Positions 32,571 through 44,497 of a stretch of 64,000 nt of DNA are shown piece after piece. Under the pieces are notes generated by a model. It was not told the DNA's origin. It was given only the letters and a program-made list of their open reading frames with translations, and did no database searches. The DNA lies in assembly GCF_902686445.1 (NCBI RefSeq), contig NW_025920107.1, positions 248,001 through 312,000 on the forward strand, in the 5' to 3' direction. The stretch comes from Sciurus carolinensis (lineage: Eukaryota; Chordata; Mammalia; Rodentia; Sciuridae). Each line of letters opens with the position of its first letter. Position 1 is the stretch's first letter. The position numbers were made by a program, and so were the translations under genes.

Positions 32571-33690
32571 AGTGTTAATTAAACTAAAATGAATTTAAAT
32601 AGAAAGGTAGATACAGATTCACAATTTGAATGAGCTGTTTCCTGGGATGTTTCTTTGATTTTATGTTTCTTTTTTTTTTTAAATTAGCTAGGAAATTTAC
32701 TTATTTACTTTATTGTAAAGGCAACCTTCTTATACTTTTTACAGTCTATAGAATTTTATTTCATGTTATCTATTATTTTCTTTCTAGACTTTTATATATA
32801 CCCTGCTGCATTGTAGATAGATATTGTAGAAGACAGTTCTTAAGAGTATTTTAAACTTTATTCAAACACAACATTATTAATTGTAGACATTGAGAAATAT
32901 AAATGGCTTATAAATACAGAGGCATTTTTGTATTGAAAAACATTGCAAAAAGTTGCAAGTTTAAAAACTGGATTAAAAAGTAACTAATGATAAAATCCTA
33001 TAACAATATTTCCAGAACTTTCTTGAATACAGGACACTTGAAAATTAGTAATATATTGATGAACACCAAGGAGAGCTCAACAGATATAATTGGCTCTTGA
33101 ATTAAAGTAGGTACCAAATATGGACATTTAGACAAATTGTTTGCTACAATAAATCAAATCAATCATGTTTAAAATGCATTCTAAATTATAGCTGTTGAAA
33201 TTATAAGACAAGATATTAAACAAATATACATCAGATTACTGAATGAAGTTAATAACTTACAATATTAACTGAAAATTGCAAGTGTTCCTCTCTATCTCTG
33301 GATTCTGTCTCTGTAGATTCAACCAATCAAAGATAGAAATTTTAAATTTTAAAAATTGCTTCTGTGCTTAATATTTATAGTCTTTTCTCCTTGTCATTAT
33401 TCCCCTAGACTATGATATTGCACTTATTTATATGGTATTGTTATTGTACTAGTTATTATAAGTAATTTAGAGAAGATATAAAGTATGTGGGAGGGTGCTC
33501 ATTGGTTTTATGCAAACAATATACCATTGTTTATTCATAAAGGAATTGAGCATCCACAAATGTTGGATGTAGGAAGTCCTGGAATGTATTATGCTTATAT
33601 ACCAAGGGACAGCTACAATACTTAGAGATAAAACTCATTTAGCATTTACAATGGCTAGAGACTATTCCAAGCATTTTATATATACTAACC
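32570..33690. other. AT-rich intergenic, no feature seen
   Basis: No recognisable exon, RNA gene or repeat. Confidence 0.5.
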
Positions 33691-34140
33691 TTGTATCAGT
33701 TAGGAATACTTTTAGCTGCAAGTGACAATATGCAATAACATTTACTTAAATGGTTTATTTTTTGTGTTAAAGTAGTTTGATAGCTCGTATTAGTTCAGTT
33801 CACCATAATTTCTCACTTCATCTCCTCCATTCTCTTTGCCTTGTCCTTGTAGTTGCAAGGTGTCTCAATCTCAAGTCATATGTTTGTGTTAAAGATAAGA
33901 AAAAGGAAGAAAAGATGGTCCCAGCTACATCTCTCCCCTTTTATCAGGTAAACCAAACCTTTCTTATAAACTTCAATATTTGTCTGTGTTGGTCTCCTTT
34001 GCTGGCATTGTTACCTAGTACCCAAGTAGTGAGAGGGGTTGGAAAATCAGTCATCACACTTTTTGGCTTTTACAGTGGAATAGGTTTGGAACAGATCTTG
34101 GATTTGACAAACAACAGTGACTGCCATGAATCCATGCAAT
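33691..34140. repeat. Probable ancient interspersed repeat
   Basis: tatcagttaggaatac followed by tagctgcaagtgaca, and near the end gagaggggttggaaaatcag, resemble an old mammalian repeat I know only by sequence. A 123-codon open frame overlaps it and is probably chance. Confidence 0.4.
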
Positions 34141-34775
34141 CCTTTTGAAGAGTCTATCAGATGGGTACTTTTATCACCATTTTACAAATGATAAACTAAG
34201 AAAGATAAATGTAAAAATTGAATCAAATTCAGAAAACTAAATAGTATAGACTGGTAAATCAACTCATATGTTCTGCCTCCAGAATCTACCTTATTCTTAG
34301 CCAATCTACTACAGTGTGGAAAAAAAATCCATAGACATAACATTGTACCTTCTTCTGTGAGTGATCATATGTATTGTTTCTTAATATTCTCATGAATGTT
34401 TATTACAATAGACAATATATTACCTAAAGGTAAAATCAAATAAAATTGTTCTATTACTCTTATGCTTTTTAAAGCAATAAACCACTTAACTAACTCAAAT
34501 TTGTAAAATCACTCTTTCCATGAACTATAAGAATTTTCATACCTCATTTTTGATATTTTCTCATAAATCCTCTGAGAAATAAAGAGGTAGATGTGTTTGA
34601 ATTTGATAAATCAGAATACTAGGTCACGGTTGTGTCAAAGAGATCTGGGACTTCAACTCAGATTTACACAGAGGCATGCCATTCTTACTTGATTATATAT
34701 CTGCAAGGATAGAGATAGGTAGATAGATTCTCATTTTCATGAACATGATTTTTATAAATTCATTCTTAGGTGGTA
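34141..34775 (-). mobile_element. MIR fragments
   Basis: 34,150-34,230 (atcaccattttacaaatgat) and about 34,540-34,680 look like reverse-strand MIR pieces. Both are weak. Confidence 0.45.
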
Positions 34776-35560
34776 CATAAAAACATAAAAATTTAACATG
34801 TGAATGTGAAATCATGTAATTTTTGATACACATGAATATTGTGTAATGTTTAAATTAGGTTAAACATATCTATCTCCTCATATGCCTGTGATTTCTTTAT
34901 GGTGAAATATTTAAAAATCCTTTCTTCTAGGCTTTTGAAATGTATAGTACATTATTGTGATCTATAATCACCCTACTATGCAGTGTAGAGTACCAGAACT
35001 TCTTACTGCTATTTAACTGTACTACCCATTGATTAAGCTCTTCTCATTGATACCACCTCCCCAGCCTCTGGTAAACACCATTTTACTCTCAACTTCTATG
35101 AGATCAATTTTTTTAGTTTCCATGTATGAATGAGATTATGCAGTGCTTCCCTTTCTGTACCCAACTTATTTCATAAATGTAATAAACAACAAGTAATATG
35201 TTGTGTTGCAAATGACAGGGTTTTATTATTTTTATGGTCAAATAGTATACCATTGAGTATATGTCCTGTGTTTTCCTTATCTGTTCACCAGCTGATGATG
35301 AACACTTAGATTGTTTCCATTTCTTGGATAGTGCGAATAATACTAGCAATGAAAGGTGAGACTATAGAGTTCTCTTTGGCATAATGATAACCTTTCCTTT
35401 GGGTATATACCCAGTAGTGGGATTGCTGGATCTTGTGTTAGTTCATTTTAAATTTTTCAAGGAACTTCTACACTATTCTCCATAAATTCTAGACTAATTT
35501 ACATCTCTACCAATAGTGTGCAAAGGTTCTCTCTATATCCTTTATGATGATTTTAAGAAA
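34776..35560 (-). mobile_element. Ancient L1 3' end
   Basis: Reverse-strand ORF2 end and 3' UTR: gggtatatacccagtagtgg, gggattgctggatc, tgatgatgaacacttagatt. Many stops; old. Confidence 0.8.
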
Positions 35561-36169
35561 AATTGAAACCATTATTACATTTTAAAATTTCCATACATCT
35601 GAAACAGAAGTTTAAAAATTTAAGACTAAGCATTTTAATGATTCTGTAAAATTTCTTAATGATAGTCTCTGAGATACCACATTTTATGAGAACGAGTTTC
35701 ATTGATTACTTAAAGTTTTGTAAGAAAAAGGGGAGAGGTGGTGAGAAAACACACAGTATTTTCATAGCTTTATTTTGTAAGATAGAACTCTGAGTAATTA
35801 TAAATTCTGTGTTGGAAATAAGCCCTAGATTGTGTTGTTATTGCCTGAAAGAAATGAAAACATTACTGATATAATTCATGTCAAGTATTTTGAATATTCA
35901 AAATAATCTTTTGTTTCTTGAAATAACATTAATTTTATATTGTCACATTATAATAGTGAACATTGATTTCTTTGTTTCTACAATGTTTTGTAAATACACA
36001 AAGTTGAGATAATTTTTTCTGTCTCAATGAATTCTTGTGTATACCATAATATCAAAATAACTCTAGAGCTCTCATTTTTCAATGTTCCAAGGATATGGAA
36101 GATATCAATTTAACTCTAGCAAATGGATTTAAACTGTTATTGCTATGAGGGAATGTTCATAAGACAGTG
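35561..36169. other. AT-rich intergenic, no feature seen
   Basis: Nothing recognised on either strand. Confidence 0.5.
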
Positions 36170-36324
36170 TTTTTGGAGTTCGGATCTACTGGTGATTGAA
36201 TCCAGAGGCACTTAACCACTGAGCTACATCTGCAGCCCTTTTTTGTATCTTACTTAGAGACAGGGAATCTCTGAGTTGTTTAGGGATTGCTAAGTTGCTG
36301 AGGCTGGCTTTGAACTTGCAATCC
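36170..36324 (-). mobile_element. Composite B1/ID SINE
   Basis: Reverse strand: cttaaccactgagctacatc (ID A-box region) and gttgctgaggctggctttga (B1 part). Truncated at the head. Confidence 0.85.
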
Positions 36325-37019
36325 ATTTGTGTTTCATTCCCTGATAGATCTTACCCTTGAGTAGAGCTTCAGGAATTTGACTGAAGTTGATTTCAATCAT
36401 AAATGTCTCTTCTGAACCTGTACCTATTCTTTTAAGCTAGTCAAACATGTAGCATTAATATGAATGAGAAAGCAGTAGTTCCTAAGGACCTAGTGCTGTT
36501 CTCTTTTAGCTGACTCTCAACATCACTCCTCCTTACTATTACTGGACTTGGGTCTTGTGCATCGACTGCCTTGCCCACACCCTGGCTCAGTCACCACATA
36601 TCTCATAGCCTCTCAAATAAGTTTCATCAGGTGCCTCATGGATTGCACCATTTTTTCTTTCTTCCCATTCTATTACTTATGTTAAGTGATGGGACTTCTG
36701 CAATAATTCTCCACTTTCGAGACCAGGCTACTGCTCCCATGGGAATTATGGCACTTAACCAACCACTTGGGCTTGGTCACTGAAATTCATCCCTGTGTTT
36801 CTAGAGACTTAGCAATTGCATAGATATCTAAAGTGGGCAAGAATGTCTTTATTATGTAATAGTTTGCTGGCCAGGGTCCCCAAAATATTTCTGTACTTAT
36901 GAAACTTTGCCTAGCATTATGTCTTATTGAAAGAAAACATACCATTCTTTTCATCATTCCTGTCTTCTAGTCCATGTAGGATAATTTAAAGCAGCTACTG
37001 ATTGAACTCTTTATCATCA
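36325..37019. other. Intergenic, no feature seen
   Basis: No gene. Mixed composition. Confidence 0.5.
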
Positions 37020-37190
37020 GCATCTCAAGTGCTATATATGCATTATTACCTTTTATGCACTTGAAAGAATTTTAAGAAATGAGGGTAATTCTGTTTTATA
37101 GATAAGTCACCCAAGAGCGAACAGTTTAAAGTGTCTCATGACTAATAACTACAGGGTGGGATTCAAAGCCAGAACAATGGGATCCTGTAG
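37020..37190 (-). mobile_element. MIR SINE, ancient
   Basis: Reverse-strand MIR: tttatagataagtcacccaa, then ctacagggtgggattcaaag. Confidence 0.65.
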
Positions 37191-38570
37191 TAGATTTTGA
37201 TGTGCAACTAGCTCCATTTTATTCAGCTGGCAATTCCATCCTCCAGGTGACATGACTATGGGGTGATAACTCAGAGAATTGCTCTATTCTGAGACTATGA
37301 TTCCTCCTGTTCCTCCCAATGGTCTTACCAATGACTGAATGATAGGGGGTTACAAATGGATGACCACTTGACTCAGGTGGGGATGATTCTGTGTTGCAAT
37401 TCATGCTGAAGGGCATTCCTTTGGATCAAAATAAAACCAATATCTAACTGAGCAACTTTCTAGCTTCTGCTGACCTGTCCTACTTCCTCCACTTCTTTTG
37501 GGAGAGCAGAAAATAAAACTCTTGGACAAGAAAATTATCTCAGGTTTTCCTATGGAATGTGATGTAATGTAGACTCCCAATTCCATTTTTTAACCACTTC
37601 AATACATTGCCTTCTTTTTTTATTGAACCAAGGTTTACTCTATTTACTCTTTACTCATGCTACATTTCCTCAATTGTTCATGTCAATGAACAGTATGATA
37701 AAGTGATTCCTAATTATGACTGCATCTCATGATTAGCTTCATTTGATCTTATGCTACACTCTTTTCCCTGAGAGTTTTTTTAAAGTTGAACATGGATAAA
37801 TTTTTGTAGTCAATGATGGAATCTGCTGGATCAATGATATTCAGTGAAAATTTAATAATATATTCCTCTGAAAATAATTAGGTTTAATATTTAGCAATCT
37901 TGATAATAAAATTATATCACTAGAAACAAAATTCAAATACTTTTAAGTTCCATGCAGTAGTATATATTTTCTCTGTTACAGAGTACTAAGGGTCTTGCCT
38001 CTAGTATATACTTTTTATTAAGCAAATTGCTTGTACATTCAGAATTCAAAAAAGCATATAGAAATAATAATATAACATAGAATGCCTGGCCAGGAATTGT
38101 AAACACCAACATTAAGAAACAAAGTGATCTGCCTAGGTGGTGTTGACAAAGAATTTAATTTTTTCAAGCATGTATCAATATACTACCTTGACTGAAAATG
38201 ATACACCTTATCATGATAAATAACTTCTGTGTAATTCATCCACAAAGCATTCTGATGGAGGTCTTTGTTCACTGCAGATTGTACATTTTTATTTCAAAAT
38301 CAGGGAAGCAGGTAGAATTTGTAATAAATGGGGTAATTGTTGAATATTTAAGAATGCATAATCTACTTGGAGATAAAAGTATGATTTGCTTAAGGGGAAA
38401 TCATGGCAGCTAATCAACAGGAGCACAAGAAATGATAAATAGCTATCTGGAAAAAGAGGAACAAGTAGATGTAATTTACTGACTATACCTTTGGTAAAGT
38501 TTCCCTTTCCTCTGCTGTGCCTCACCAACCCCACATGAAAACCCAAAAACATGTGCATGTGTGTGCATAC
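37191..38570. other. AT-rich intergenic, no feature seen
   Basis: No recognised exon or repeat. Confidence 0.5.

Positions 38571-38612
<42 letters not shown>
38571..38612. repeat. (CA)n microsatellite
   Basis: About 20 CA units, preceded by a short TG-rich run (38,551-38,568), which gives a TG-then-CA palindrome-like arrangement. Confidence 0.97.
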
Positions 38613-38616
<4 letters not shown>

Positions 38617-39571
38617 TGCACACAAGAAGCTATACCTTAGAAAGATAACCTAACTACAGGATAGGGAAAAAAGTTTTATTTTATTGAGGAATTGACTTAT
38701 AAACAAATAACACAGAGTTGGGACAGTTACTTATTAAAAAGAAGGTTGTACTTGACTCCCACAGCAAAAAGTACTGATATGAACCAGAATTTTTGTAGAC
38801 TAGGTATTTACATTAGATCTCTGGGTTTTTAATCATATTATACAGATTATTTTTGTCTATGAAAAAAATTAAAAAGGTTTTTAATGTCTGAAATGCTGGG
38901 AGTGAGAACTGAGAGTTGAACTTTGGTATGGCTAAGGATATGATAGATTATATGACTACAAAGAATCCAAAAATGATGGCTTACATTTAAATTATTAGCT
39001 TTATTAGCTTTGCCTCTTTCCTTCCAGGTCACAGATGTGCATTTTCTTTCTTTCTCCCTCATTGCAGTACATGAGAGGGAGTGGTGAGAATGGTGGCCTC
39101 ACTGCTCTCCAGGGTAGAGGCACAGGGTTCCGTTTTCCATCATGAAGCATACAGTTAGTTAGGAGTCCCTATCTGGCTTGCATCAAATCCACATGTCCCA
39201 TATCAAATCATGGAAATGATTAACATAGAAATGATTCTTTTCTTAGTACACAGGAAGTTGTCATTAGCTAAATTTGCATTTTGTCAAGTGCTTTGATTTT
39301 AGTGACACTGATTTTCAGATGTTGAAGCAACCTTGCATTTCTTTAGTGTATTGTGTATATTGTTGCATTTGTTTTACTTCTCTTTTAAAAATGGAATTTT
39401 ATGTCTATGTTTATGAAGAATATTGTCTATAATTTTATTTTCTAGTAATGTTGGGTTAATTTCAGTTCAGGGCTCCTTCATTCCTGCTGTAAGTGAGCTT
39501 GAGTGCTTCTTTCAGTGCAACATGTACACTTTCCAGTTGGGTGTGTGTGCTGCAGTGATGTTCTGGGTTGG

Positions 39572-39573
<2 letters not shown>
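38613..39573. other. Intergenic, composition boundary region
   Basis: AT-rich sequence that becomes GC-richer toward 39.4 kb and beyond. No gene. Confidence 0.5.

Positions 39574-39612
<39 letters not shown>
39574..39612. repeat. (TG)n microsatellite
   Basis: About 19 TG units, 1 kb from the (CA)n tract at 38,571. Confidence 0.97.
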
Positions 39613-39613
<1 letters not shown>

Positions 39614-42228
39614 GGACTTGAGTACATGATTACAAAGTGGTCCTGCCACATGCACACACCACCTGGTGCAGTGGTGTTGCCCCAAGTGTGAACAATGAGC
39701 TGTTTGTTCATATGCAGTGAGGGAGGTCCAGAAATTGCACGTGTTCAGGCTGAATCAGATGCTTTGACACTTGTGTAAGGAGACATGTGTGGAACATGCA
39801 TCATGCTGGGCAAGCTTCTGTGAAACCGAGCAATGAATTGGACATTTAAAAAGAAAAGGAGAAATCTGGCACCCCAACATATGGAGTTTGAGAAGCACCA
39901 GTGTGGAGGAATACTGTTTTTTCCTTGTCCCTGCTAAGGGTTGACAGTTTTTACTTCAGTTTTTCTGGTGGGCATGCCATTGGATGATACTGATGCCCCA
40001 GGGACTAAGGACATCTTATGTCTTTTCCCCCCTGAACTGACAGTCTGAATATCCCTTTGTGTGAAGTACTTATCAAATATTTGCCCATTATCAAAGTATG
40101 TGTTAAGTTGTCCTGAGAGATTTCACTTGGGCCCTTTCTAAACTGCCCCCAGTGCCCTGCTGCCAGCTCATTTCTACAAGGAAGACAGTGGATGAAATAC
40201 AGGAGGGGGGAACAAAACCCTGATTCCACTGTGAGGTTCTGAGTTGTTCATTTACATGGCATTCACAGGCACCCAGGATATGCCAAAAACATCGTGGAGG
40301 GGACAATACATTGAGTAAGATTGCAACACTCCTGTGGAAGGATCTTTTCTCTGGGGACACAGACAAGTAATAAACTGGTAATGTGGGATGGTAATAAGTA
40401 TGAAGAAGAAAACAGACTAAAGAGTCAGAAACTGGGATGGAGGCATTTCGGCCAGGGTCAAAGACGGTTTTCCTAAAGCAATCATATTTAAGCCTGAATC
40501 AGAAGAATGAGAAGAACTCTGCCCTGCAGCAGTCCCTGGGAAAAGCCTCCAAGGGTGAGGCAAAGGCCTGAGGCAGCAGTTGGTGGGCCTGAGTGCTAGA
40601 GAGCACACCCTCACTTTGGCCATAACTGATGCCTTAGATGCTCAGAGGTTTGGGCAGGGAACACTGGTGATGCAGGGCTCCACCCTGCTGTTTCTGCCCA
40701 TCCCTCCTGCACTTTCAATGTGGGTGTGCAGCCCATGCTTGGGTGGGTAGTAACTAACTGTGGAGAGTCTGAACTCAGGTCAAGGGAGCTGCTGGGGACA
40801 GGTGAGTGCAGATCAGGAAGTATCTGGGAGCCCAATTCCCCCAATTTCCACCAGCAGCTCTCATGTGGTGGATGAAGGACTTAGGATCAGGAAACCTCAT
40901 CTCCCTGGCCTGGGCTGCAGAGAACCATGGTACAGCAGGTTGTAGAAACACTTAGCCAGAGTACAAATCCTATGTGTCTTTCTCTCCCTTTATTGCTAAT
41001 TTCTAAGGGAAAAGACTGAACCCAGCCTGTGCATGCCCAGATCAGTTCTTCCACTGAGCTACACCCTCAGTCCCTGATATATGCTTAACACTTATTTTCT
41101 TTGTTTTTCTGTGGTATTCACAGCATGTGCTATGACTGGCCAACTCAGATCTGCATGGCCACTCTGTACACTGGCAGTCACCCTTAGGCAGCTCACTTGC
41201 TCTCTTTGGGCCTTAGTTTCCTTGTCACAAAAGTGGGACAAAATACTATTTTTGTGAGGAGTAAGTGAAAGAACGTGGGTTACATCCTTGACAGAGGCAT
41301 GGGCAGCAGTGCTGTGCTTAGCTGTGCTTTGAAGCCTCTTGAAGTCACCAGAGGCCATAAAATGCTGAGATCATGGGTTATGTCCTATTGCATTCCTTAA
41401 AAAGTACTCGGTGCCACTGAACTCAGTGATGACAGACATGGGAGGAGGGGAAAACTAGCCCATCTGCTACCTTCAAGGTGCACTTAATATGAATCCTCAC
41501 TGAATCCTAATGAGCTTCTGCAAGAAAAGAATTCATCATTATTTAACAGTTAAAGCAGAAACCTAACCCTGTAAGAGACTGAGCAGCCTAAGGGGACATG
41601 AAGGTCAGCTGGGAGCCAGATCTGTCTAATCAGAGTCCCTGCTGGGATCCTGATTTCCTGGAAGATAGGGTCCTGTGACCTTACTTCTAAGTCTTTCTAC
41701 TGCAGAAAGGGCTTGGTGTCATAGCTATCTTGGCAGAATGTCTGATCTGGCTGGAAGAACTGCCATGCTGCATGTCTGGACATTGAATCTTCTTCCCAGG
41801 GTAGGGACTTCAGGACTGGTTAATGCCTAGCACCACCCACCTGAGAGCAGATGTGCATGTTGCCCACTGCCTGCTACTTAGTGGGTCTGCCCAGGTCTTG
41901 GGAAATATTCTAAGCTCTTGTACAAGCAAAATATTACTTCTGTTAAGAGCTTTCTGCACACAGAAGCTTTCCTGCCATGTGACACTGACCTTCCCCCCAC
42001 AGGTTCAGCACTTAGGGATCTGTTGTTCTTTTAGTAGATGCATAAAAGAATATCACAAACTTGTAGCAGAAATGAAAGTGTGTTTACAGCCTGTGCCTCC
42101 ACACATTGGAACTCAACTCTTCTTAAAGGACTTCGGGAGATTCAGAAAGCAGAATGAAGGCCAGTGCTGCAAAGAACTGGCAGGGGCAAGGTTGGCAAAT
42201 AGCATGGTCTTAAAAATCCAGCAGTGGG
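39613..42228. other. GC-richer intergenic with MIR and ID copies
   Basis: MIR-like pieces at 41,150-41,290 (plus) and 41,470-41,640 (minus), and a minus ID SINE at 41,010-41,075 (ccactgagctacaccctcag). No gene recognised. Confidence 0.55.
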
Positions 42229-42618
42229 GTCAGGGAGGGCAGTGGCCCATGCCTGTAATTCCAGACATTTTCGAGGTTGAGGCAGGAAGATCACCAGCAG
42301 AAGCCAGCTTCGGCAATTCAGTGAGACTCAGTCTCAAAAATTCAAAGAAAAGTCTGAGTGGTGGCACATGTATGTAATCTCACAACTTGGGAGGCTGAGA
42401 GAGGTCAAAGTCAGCCTAAGCAATTTAGTGAGGCCCTAAGCAACTCGGTGAGACCCTGTCTCTTATAAAATATATAAAAGGGATGGGGATGTGGCTCAGT
42501 TGTTATGTGTCCCAGAGTTCAATCCCTGCTTTAGGAAAAAAAAATTAAAAACTGACTGGAGATGCACTTCAGTAGCAAAGTACCCTGGATTCAGTTCTTA
42601 AGACCCAAAAGAAAAAGG
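42229..42618 (+). mobile_element. Cluster of tandem/nested SINEs
   Basis: First B1-like unit 42,229-42,350 (gcccatgcctgtaattccag). Second composite unit about 42,355-42,545, with two gtgag(g/a)cc repeats and an ID body (ggggatgtggctcagttgtt). Third ID-like unit 42,551-42,618. All on the same strand, each ending A-rich. Confidence 0.82.
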
Positions 42619-43457
42619 CTTCCAGGGTTGATTTCACTAAGTGGAGCTTTAGAGACATGACATTGAAACACATTTGTAGGTTGAGTTCCTCCATGGACAG
42701 TACTTTACAATCTGTTTCTAGATGAGAACATAAATTTTAATAATGATGATGATGATGATAATGATGTGTTTGCTAAACTCACCAGAGTAGACATTATCAA
42801 ACACATAGATCATTGCTTAATGTGTGCCTGGCACAGAGCAGGCTCTGCAGAACACCCTTAGAGAGTCTTAAGGATTTTGCATCTAAAGACCTTCACAAAT
42901 AAATGTATAAAATAAAATATATTAAGATCTATTATGAAAGGGCTTTTGCACAGTTTTTGTTGTATGGTACAGTATGGATTAGTTGCTTATACCAAAACTG
43001 GGACTTCTGTTTTGGAGGAATTCACCAAAGAACACAGACTTAATAAATCAACACCAAAGTTCAGAAGTTAGGGTAATTTGTCTTCAGAACAAAGTCTTCC
43101 CTGTAGCTAGAGGCATTTAAAAGAACTCCTGGTGTTAATGGGATCATTAAAGATCTACCTGAGGCCAGATAAATATTTGATGATTTTGCAAAGCACCAGG
43201 ATTTCTTTCAGTTTTTCTTCTGCTGACACTTTTCCCCAAGAGGTCTAGACCTTGTGATTCCTTTTAGCTTGCAAATGAAGTAAGACTCATGTTTCCCAAG
43301 AGTGTGCATGTGCCAGAAAGGACACTAGTGGAGGTTTACCAGAGGGTGTGTGTACTGTGGGTGTCTGCATTGCATGCCTGTGTGAGGAGGGCAGGGAAAC
43401 TCAGGGGAAGGAGATGAAGGCTACAAAGTTGCCACCTAAAGGCACCTTTCTGCAGCT
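42619..43457. other. Intergenic; short (GAT)n at 42,739-42,767
   Basis: A short GAT repeat and a MIR end (tgtgtgcctggcacagagca, 42,815-42,835). Otherwise nothing seen. Confidence 0.5.
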
Positions 43458-43580
43458 TATATAACAGATGCCTGCAACTCCAGAGCTCACTGTTACTCCA
43501 AACTGCTTAGTGCTGAGACAGCAAGCTCGCAGCCAGGAAGGCAAACCAGAGCCCAGCCAGCCCTGGGGTTAGGAAGTGGT
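43458..43580 (+). promoter_or_regulatory. Candidate relic TATA promoter and first exon of ACKR3 copy
   Basis: TATATAA at 43,458-43,464 lies about 30 bp upstream of ctccagagctcactgtt, followed by GC-rich sequence (gctgagacagcaagctcgc) with few CpG. The layout fits a TATA promoter plus a non-coding first exon, about 7.7 kb upstream of the ACKR3-like coding exon and in the same direction. The human gene has one non-coding exon before its coding exon. The match to ACKR3 exon 1 is from memory and uncertain, and no clean donor is visible (possibly ggg|gttagg near 43,570). Confidence 0.35.
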
Positions 43581-44458
43581 GGGTGCCCAGGCAGCAGCCA
43601 GTTGAGAAAGGCAGAGGGAAGACAGAGCTCTTGTCCTTAAGCTAAGAGGACTTTTTAGGAGAATCCTTTATGATTGCTGAGATGGGTGCCTGAGGGTCTG
43701 GTTTCTCAAAGTGCTGGCTGCACAATGTTAACTCTGTATTGCAAAGTTCATCTGCTGATTCGGGGCTTCAACTCTCACTACAGAAAGTACAGGGCACTGG
43801 TGCAGAGCAATTTCCATGTGTATTTGTTGAACTGAGGAATCTGGTGTTTATTTACTACTGTGGGTACTTAAGCTACAGTAGGCAGGGACTTTTGTGAGAA
43901 GGCACACCATCAATTTTGCTTCCCCAGAGTCAGCATAGGGATTAGCTTGGCACCACTGTTAACTGTTTTGCCTCTGTTATATCAAGTGGGAACTAGAGTT
44001 GGCCACAAATCTATAATTTCAGAAAAAGAAACACTTTAAGAAGCAGTTTTAAGTGAACCAGAAATGTGGGTTCAGAATCTTTGTGTATCCAGAATGTGTT
44101 TCCATCCTGTGTATGGAAGCTATACATGTTAATGTTAAGTACAACTCTGGTCTTTTTATTTCTTGATTATATCTTTGCTAATCTAATTTAAATATATATT
44201 CTCTTAGTGTTAAGTCTAACTGCAATTGGAAAAAAGAAATAACCACACAAAAGTCTAGTATTTCATAATTTACATATGTTCTTTGGGCAAAAGTAAATTT
44301 TGTTCTATTTGGATAACATGCATGTAGATTCCTGGGGTGGCTGAGGGTAAGTACTATGAGGTGAAGTCAGGAATGAATGGTTAGCCAAGACTTGTAACTT
44401 CCAGGGAGATTGAGAATTTGTAAATGTCAGACTGACTGTCTCTCCACTTCTCTCCCCT

Positions 44459-44497
44459 TTTCCTTTCTCTCTCTCTCTTTCTCTCTCTCTCTTCTCC
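44459..44497. repeat. (CT)n tract
   Basis: Interrupted CT repeat (tctctctctctctttctctc). Confidence 0.93.

Noticed and set aside
41823..42377. 184-codon plus-strand open frame
   Set aside because: Its last ~50 codons run into a SINE cluster and the rest resembles no family. Treated as chance.
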